Shown piece after piece: positions 59,093 through 64,000 of a DNA stretch of 64,000 bases. The notes beneath the pieces were generated by a model. That model saw only the letters and a list, made by a program, of their open reading frames with translations. It ran no database searches and was not told the DNA's origin. The stretch is from Pseudarthrobacter polychromogenes (GTDB taxonomy: Bacteria; Actinomycetota; Actinomycetes; Actinomycetales; Micrococcaceae): assembly GCF_014644495.1 (NCBI RefSeq), contig NZ_BMKU01000011.1, positions 90,145-154,144 of the forward strand. Direction: 5' to 3'. Every line of letters begins with the position of its first letter. The first letter of the stretch is position 1. The position numbers and the translations under genes are program-made.

Positions 59093-61146
59093 GGGGGCGC
59101 AGCGTCCGCCGTTTCCTTTCCCTCGGCGCGGCGGCGGGCGTCCTCGCATCCTCCGCTGTTGTGGCTGCGCCGGGCTGGGCTGTGGTTCCTCCTTCGGAGG
59201 GGGCTGTTACCGGTGGCCCGGGCTCTTCCTCCCTGCCGGACGCCGCCCTTGCCGATGCCGTGCAGCGGGACCTCGGCCTCACCCCGGAACAGTTCGCCGC
59301 CGCCGGGGAACTCGGTACCCGGGCCGCAGCCGCGCCCGGGCAGCTCCGGGCCGTCCCCGGTTATGCGGGCACCCGGCTCCAGGAGGGGCAGATCGTGGTG
59401 TCCGGAACAGGTGCCGAACTCCAGGGCGCGGTTGCGGCGCTCGCTCCCGGCATCCCGGGCCTTGTTCTGGAGGCGCCGACGGCCGACGGCTCGGTGCCTG
59501 CTTTGCCGGATTCTGTTTCACCGAACCCCGCCGCGCCGAACCCCGGCTCCGAGCTGGCGCTGAGCACGGAGCAGCTGTTCCAGGCGTACGTGGCCGAGGT
59601 GGGGCTGCAGGGAATGCAGGCGGTGGTCACCTCCGGAGGAAAGTTCGTCATCCGGACCGGTGGCGTCAACGCGCCGGAAGCGGCCCCGGACGGTACCGGT
59701 GCCCCGGCTGCCGGGCCCGGAAGCTCCAAAGCGGCGGACGCCGGCAGGAAATCGCCGGCGGAGTTTGTTGCCCGGTTTGCCAACGTGGAGCTCGACGACG
59801 GCACGCCGCTTGCGCCGGAAGCCGAGGTTCCCGGGGGAGTGGGCTACATCGCCGACACCGGCTGGATCTGTTCCACGGGCTTTTCGGCGTTTGACCCGGC
59901 AGGCCTGCCGGCCGTCCTCACGGCCGGCCACTGTGCCTCGGACGGGGCGGCGGAAACGGCGGAGCTGGAATTCCAGTTCAACCGGACCGGGCTGCTCGGG
60001 AGGTTCGGTTTCAGCCAGTTCGGCGGCCCTGGCAACAGCCCGGTCCTGCGCCCCGGGAGCGTGGATGACCCGCTGCAGCCGGACGACCCGGGCAACGTGG
60101 GAACCGATATCGCGGTGGTCGAATCCCTCCGTGCGGACCTGGACCCGCTGCCGGCAGCGAGCACTTGGGGCGACGCGTCCCAGCCGGAACCCGACGTCAA
60201 GATCATCGGCACAGCCGAGCCCGTGGCAGGGATGCCAGTGTGCCGTTCGGGGCGGACTTCGGCCTGGTCCTGCGGCACGGTGGATGCGGTGGGGATCTTT
60301 GTGGTGCCCGGGCCCGGCTACGCCGCGGACCCCAACGACCTGCGGGCGTTTAACGGCTTCCTGTCCTACGGCGTCCAGTCCAGCGGCGGTGATTCCGGCG
60401 GCCCGTATGTCAGCGGCAACTATGCCGTGGGCACCCATGCCGCCGGAGACACGCCTGATGAGCAGGGCAACGTGGTGGAGAATTTCGCCGTCGGGGCCAC
60501 CCTGGCGGACAGCCTGGCCGTGCTGCCCGGCTACCAGCTGGAACTCTTCCTGAACACGCCTTCGGTGTCCTCTCCCGCGCCCGGCACCACCTATGAACCG
60601 GGGCAGGTCATCAGCGGCACCGTCGCTGCGGCCCCTGCCTCTGCCGTGGCTGCCGACTCAAAAGTCCGGATCACCCTCCGTGAGCAGGACACCATAGAGG
60701 TACCCGTCAACGCAGACGGAACCTGGAGCTTCCCGGCGCCGGAGGGCAAGGAAACACTCCGGTTTGCCGCGGAAACGGTCAACGGGTTCAGTGTCTCCGG
60801 TGCTGCGGACTTCGAGTTCGCCGCCGCTGCCCCGGAAGAACCGGCCCCGCCGGTGCAGCCGGAGCCGGAAGAGCCCCCGGCCAGCCCGTTGCCCGCCCCG
60901 GCTGACCCGGCCCCGTCGCCGACGGAATCCTCCCCGGCTGGCCAGGACGCCGTCGTCGTACCTGCGCCTGCCGCCACCCCTCCCGCGGACGCGTCAGGCG
61001 CCTACTCCCGGGACCGTGCCAGCGGCGGCCTGGCGTACACGGGTGCCAACGCACTTCCCGCAGCAGGCGCGGCCGCGGGGGCGATCGCCGTCGGAACCTT
61101 GTTGATGGCACTTGTCCGCCGCCGGAGGCAGCGCACGCCGGAATAA
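59089..61146 (+). CDS. Secreted S1 (alpha-lytic-type) serine protease with LAYTG sortase signal
   Basis: A 685-residue exported protease. It has a signal peptide (about 1-36), an alpha-lytic-type prodomain (about 48-210), and a trypsin-like domain with the triad His in LTAGHCA, Asp in GTDIAVVE and Ser in GGDSGGPY. An Ig-like domain, a Pro-rich linker and the sortase motif LAYTG follow, then a hydrophobic helix and a basic RRRRQR tail. It would be made as a zymogen and attached to the peptidoglycan. ATG at 59089 lies in the overlap with the phosphatase stop. Confidence 0.9.
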   Translation: MRGRSVRRFLSLGAAAGVLASSAVVAAPGWAVVPPSEGAVTGGPGSSSLPDAALADAVQRDLGLTPEQFAAAGELGTRAAAAPGQLRAVPGYAGTRLQEGQIVVSGTGAELQGAVAALAPGIPGLVLEAPTADGSVPALPDSVSPNPAAPNPGSELALSTEQLFQAYVAEVGLQGMQAVVTSGGKFVIRTGGVNAPEAAPDGTGAPAAGPGSSKAADAGRKSPAEFVARFANVELDDGTPLAPEAEVPGGVGYIADTGWICSTGFSAFDPAGLPAVLTAGHCASDGAAETAELEFQFNRTGLLGRFGFSQFGGPGNSPVLRPGSVDDPLQPDDPGNVGTDIAVVESLRADLDPLPAASTWGDASQPEPDVKIIGTAEPVAGMPVCRSGRTSAWSCGTVDAVGIFVVPGPGYAADPNDLRAFNGFLSYGVQSSGGDSGGPYVSGNYAVGTHAAGDTPDEQGNVVENFAVGATLADSLAVLPGYQLELFLNTPSVSSPAPGTTYEPGQVISGTVAAAPASAVAADSKVRITLREQDTIEVPVNADGTWSFPAPEGKETLRFAAETVNGFSVSGAADFEFAAAAPEEPAPPVQPEPEEPPASPLPAPADPAPSPTESSPAGQDAVVVPAPAATPPADASGAYSRDRASGGLAYTGANALPAAGAAAGAIAVGTLLMALVRRRRQRTPE

Positions 61147-61171
61147 CGGCGCCAACTGACAGGCCAACAGG

Positions 61172-61615
61172 CTACTTGTGGCGCCGCATCAGCAGGTTGG
61201 TGATGCGGAGGGTGCAGAGCCGCTGGCCGGCCTCGTTGGTGATGAGCACCTCGTGGGTGGTGAGCGTGCCGCCCAGGTGGATGGGCGTGGCCGTGATGGT
61301 GATCTGCCCCTCCCGCGCGGAGCGGTGGTGGGTTGCCGAAACGTCCACGCCCACCGCCGTCTTGCCCAGCGTGCTCGCATGGATCACGGCCGCCCAGGAA
61401 CCCACCGCTTCACCCACGGCCAGTGACGCCCCGCCGTGGAGCAGCCCGAATGACTGCCGGTTCCCCTCCACAGGCATGGTGGCCACCACGCGCTGGACGG
61501 ACTCCTCAACGATCCTGACGCCCATCTTCTCGTCCAGTTCGCCGAGGGTGATCTTCCACAGCTCGTGCGCCGAAGGCTTGCTCTCGGCAGCATCCATGGG
61601 TGATGGGGCGCTCAT
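61172..61615 (-). CDS. paaI: Hydroxyphenylacetyl-CoA thioesterase PaaI
   Basis: A 147-residue hotdog-fold thioesterase: GLLHGGASLAVGEAVGSWAA holds the conserved HGG and acidic residue. In the phenylacetate pathway it removes CoA from dead-end intermediates. AAGGAG precedes the ATG at 61615. It is divergent from paaZ across a shared operator region. Confidence 0.88.
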   Translation of the reverse strand: MSAPSPMDAAESKPSAHELWKITLGELDEKMGVRIVEESVQRVVATMPVEGNRQSFGLLHGGASLAVGEAVGSWAAVIHASTLGKTAVGVDVSATHHRSAREGQITITATPIHLGGTLTTHEVLITNEAGQRLCTLRITNLLMRRHK

Positions 61616-61691
61616 AAATTCTCCTTGTGGTGGCCGAATACCGTCCTGGCCTTCTAGTGTGCAGCACGGCACTTCATGTATGGTGAATATA

Positions 61692-61713
61692 TTACCGAAC
61701 GGACGGTCAGTAA
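61692..61713. promoter_or_regulatory. TetR/PaaR-type operator between paaI and paaZ
   Basis: A 22-bp imperfect palindrome opening TTACCGAACGG and closing GGTCAGTAA, 48 bp before paaZ. It is nearly identical to 53473-53494. A PaaR-like repressor lifted by phenylacetyl-CoA is expected; the gene is not in the window. Confidence 0.7.
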
Positions 61714-61760
61714 TGGCTCGTCCTGTTTGCCTGCCCCCTTGTTGGAAGGACCCGTCAACG

Positions 61761-63872
61761 ATGACCACCACAGCCACAGCTCCCCAGGCCACGGTCGACA
61801 CCGTGGAGACAGTGCCCAGCTTCATCATGGATTCGTGGTGGACGCCCGACGCCGGAGCGGCAGCTTCCGCAACGCCGGTCCGGGACGCGAGCACGGGGGA
61901 GGTCCTGGCCAAAGTGAGCACCGAGGGGCTGGACCTGGCCGCCGTCGTTGACTATGGCCGCACCACCGGCCAGGAGGAACTCGGCCAGTTCACCTTCCAC
62001 CAGCGCGCCCTCAAGCTCAAGGAGTTGGCGCAGTACCTCAACGCCCGGCGCGAGCACTTCTACGCCTTCTCCGCCCAGACCGGCGCCACCAAGGTGGACT
62101 CGATGATCGACATCGACGGCGGCATTGGTGTCCTTTTCACATTCGGGTCCAAGGGCCGCCGCGAGCTGCCCAACTCCCAGGTGGTGGTGGACGGACCCAT
62201 GGAGGTGCTGTCCAAGGACGGCTCCTTCGCCGGTGAACACATCTACACCCGTATCCCCGGCGTGGCCGTGCAGATCAACGCCTTCAACTTCCCCGTCTGG
62301 GGCATGCTGGAGAAGTTCGCCCCGGCCTTCCTTGCCGGCGTCCCCACCATCGTCAAGCCCGCCACCCCCACCGGGTACGTGGCCGCGGCAGTGGTCAAGG
62401 CCATCGTCGAATCGAACATCCTTCCCAAGGGCTCGCTGCAGCTCATTTCCGGCTCCGTCCGCGGCCTGTTGGATGTCCTGGACTACCGCGATCTGGTGGC
62501 CTTCACCGGCTCCGCATCCACGGCCCTGTCCCTGAAGTCGCACCCCAACGTGGTGCAGGGCGGGGTCCGGTTCACGTCCGAGACCGACTCCCTCAACGCC
62601 GCCATCCTCGGACCGGATGCCGTGGAGGGAACCCCGGAATTCGACGCGTTCGTGAAGTCCGTGGTCACGGAGATGACGGCGAAGGCGGGCCAGAAATGCA
62701 CCGCAATCCGCCGCGCCATCGTGCCGCAGGAGATGGTTCCGGCTGTCTCTGCCGCCATCGGCAAGCGCATCCAGGAGCGTGTGGTGCTCGGCGACCCGCG
62801 CGCGGACGGCGTCACCATGGGCGCGCTCGCCTCGGTGGAACAGCTCAAGGACGTGCGCGCCGCCGTCCAGACGATGCTGGACAACGGCGGTGAGCTGGCC
62901 TATGGGACGCTCGATTCGCCGTCGGTCACGTCAGCGGACGGATCCACGGGCGTGGTGGACGGCGGCGCGTTCATGGCGCCCGTCCTGCTGAACTGGCAGG
63001 ACCCCGAAGCGGAGGAAGTCCATTCCCTGGAGGCGTTCGGTCCCGTGTCCTCGGTGATCGGGTACAAGGACGTTGCCGACGCCGTGCGCCTCGCCGCCCG
63101 CGGCGGCGGCTCCCTGGTGGCCTCGGTGTGCACCAACGATCCCGCTGTGGCCCGCGAACTGGTGACCGGCATCGCCGCGCACCACGGCCGCGTGCTGATG
63201 CTCAACCGCGAGGACGCCCGTTCGTCGACGGGCCACGGCTCGCCCGTACCGCACCTGGTCCACGGCGGGCCCGGCCGCGCCGGCGGCGGTGAGGAACTGG
63301 GCGGTATCCGTTCGGTGATGCACCACATGCAGCGCACTGCCATCCAGGGTTCACCGAACATGCTCACCGCCGTCACGGGTGTGTGGCACGCGGGCGCGGA
63401 CCGCAACTTCACCGTCGAGAGTGAAGGGACGCACCCGTTCCGGAAGTCGCTGGAGACCCTGAGGATTGGCGACGCCGTCCGCTCCGACCTGCGGCAGGTC
63501 ACCTTGGAGGACATCACCGCCTTTGCCAACTCCACTGGCGACACCTTCTACGCCCACACCAACCATGAGGCGGCGGAAGCCAACCCGTTCTTCCCCGGCA
63601 TCGTGGCGCACGGCTACCTCCTGCTGGCCTGGGGTGCCGGGCTGTTCGTGGAGCCGGCTCCGGGGCCGGTGTTGGCCAACTACGGGCTGGAAAACCTGCG
63701 GTTCATCACTCCCGTGGCGGCGGGCGACTCCATCCGGGTGACGCTCACCGCCAAGAAGATCACCCCGCGCGAAACCGACGAGTACGGCGAGGTGGCCTGG
63801 GACGCGGTGCTCACCAACCAGAACGACGAGATCGTGGCCACCTACGACGTCCTCACCCTCGTAGCCAAGTAG
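61761..63872 (+). CDS. paaZ: Bifunctional PaaZ (oxepin-CoA hydrolase / semialdehyde dehydrogenase)
   Basis: A 703-residue fusion that opens the oxepin-CoA ring and oxidises the resulting aldehyde to 3-oxo-5,6-dehydrosuberyl-CoA. The aldehyde dehydrogenase part (about 1-530) has INAFNFPVWGMLEK, the FTGS nucleotide-binding motif and the catalytic Cys in GQKCTAIRR. The C-terminal MaoC-like hydratase (about 565-703) has the TGDTFYAHTNHEAA and PFFPGIVAHGYLLL hot-dog motif with Asp and His. GGAAGGA precedes the ATG at 61761. Confidence 0.94.
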   Translation: MTTTATAPQATVDTVETVPSFIMDSWWTPDAGAAASATPVRDASTGEVLAKVSTEGLDLAAVVDYGRTTGQEELGQFTFHQRALKLKELAQYLNARREHFYAFSAQTGATKVDSMIDIDGGIGVLFTFGSKGRRELPNSQVVVDGPMEVLSKDGSFAGEHIYTRIPGVAVQINAFNFPVWGMLEKFAPAFLAGVPTIVKPATPTGYVAAAVVKAIVESNILPKGSLQLISGSVRGLLDVLDYRDLVAFTGSASTALSLKSHPNVVQGGVRFTSETDSLNAAILGPDAVEGTPEFDAFVKSVVTEMTAKAGQKCTAIRRAIVPQEMVPAVSAAIGKRIQERVVLGDPRADGVTMGALASVEQLKDVRAAVQTMLDNGGELAYGTLDSPSVTSADGSTGVVDGGAFMAPVLLNWQDPEAEEVHSLEAFGPVSSVIGYKDVADAVRLAARGGGSLVASVCTNDPAVARELVTGIAAHHGRVLMLNREDARSSTGHGSPVPHLVHGGPGRAGGGEELGGIRSVMHHMQRTAIQGSPNMLTAVTGVWHAGADRNFTVESEGTHPFRKSLETLRIGDAVRSDLRQVTLEDITAFANSTGDTFYAHTNHEAAEANPFFPGIVAHGYLLLAWGAGLFVEPAPGPVLANYGLENLRFITPVAAGDSIRVTLTAKKITPRETDEYGEVAWDAVLTNQNDEIVATYDVLTLVAK

Positions 63873-64000
63873 CCCCGCACCCAAGACGCACCTGGGCACC
63901 CTCTCTCACTTACCGCCCGTTTTTGTGTGACCCTCGTTACCTTTTTCGTAGCCCGTTTCCTGTTGCAGGATGAGGGTGTGCTGGCCTGCCGGTCCCGGGC

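Noticed and set aside
63873..64000. Further gene at the right edge
   Set aside because: The last 128 bases hold no convincing start, motif or terminator; nothing can be supported.

Overview
The window comes from a high-GC actinobacterium of the Micrococcaceae, most like Arthrobacter or Pseudarthrobacter. The signs are very high third-position GC, many GTG and TTG starts, many apparently leaderless genes, menaquinone biosynthesis, System II cytochrome c maturation, a phenylacetate pathway, a Rieske-type NirD and an actinobacterial bS22 protein. I see no tRNA, rRNA, CRISPR array or insertion sequence, and no gene-free stretch over 300 bases.

Layout. (1) 1-9455: L-rhamnose catabolism (isomerase, fused aldolase/dehydrogenase, kinase), then a GH95 glycosidase, an acetyl-xylan-esterase-type hydrolase and a GPH sugar symporter, which reads as uptake and breakdown of plant-derived deoxysugar glycans. 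(2) 9485-10816: DAHP synthase behind a short leader peptide (Trp-Tyr-Ala-Tyr-Phe) and a perfect hairpin, a probable attenuator. (3) 10959-20798 and 29483-33849: a core block whose order resembles, from memory, M. tuberculosis Rv0500A-Rv0548c: excisionase-like HTH, bS22, HAD phosphatase, glutaredoxin, Rex, YceI, histidine phosphatase, TlpA/CcdA/ResB/CcsB, menA, menE, menB and a VOC protein. (4) 20949-29448: inside that block sits a five-gene island: a membrane-anchored Hsp70-like ATPase, a LuxR-type regulator, an IniB-like protein and two dynamin-like GTPases. It resembles mycobacterial iniBAC with an added Hsp70 and is the most interesting part of the window. (5) 34062-39049: a sugar ABC importer (binding lipoprotein and two permeases, no ATPase) with a large lyase-like protein. 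(6) 39046-44408: a CPBP protease, a Zn/Mn ABC importer, and an ABC-F protein with a uORF-containing leader. (7) 44533-49375: assimilatory nitrite reductase and an amino-acid permease with a long 5' hairpin. (8) 49502-53409: an accessory stretch with an AbiEi/nuclease-like protein flanked by related repeats, a DinB2-class polymerase with a non-aromatic steric gate, CsbD, an SRPBCC protein and a pentapeptide-repeat protein. (9) 53551-63872: beta-oxidation-like and phenylacetate genes (thiolase, hydratase, 3-hydroxyacyl-CoA dehydrogenase; PaaI and PaaZ) carrying two near-identical TetR-type operators, with a GNAT, an SGNH hydrolase, a tyrosine phosphatase and a sortase-anchored S1 protease between them.

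Functions were assigned by reading motifs and from family knowledge; no database search was run. Starts were chosen from Shine-Dalgarno sites, leaderless -10 boxes, ATGA/TGATG overlaps and signal peptides.
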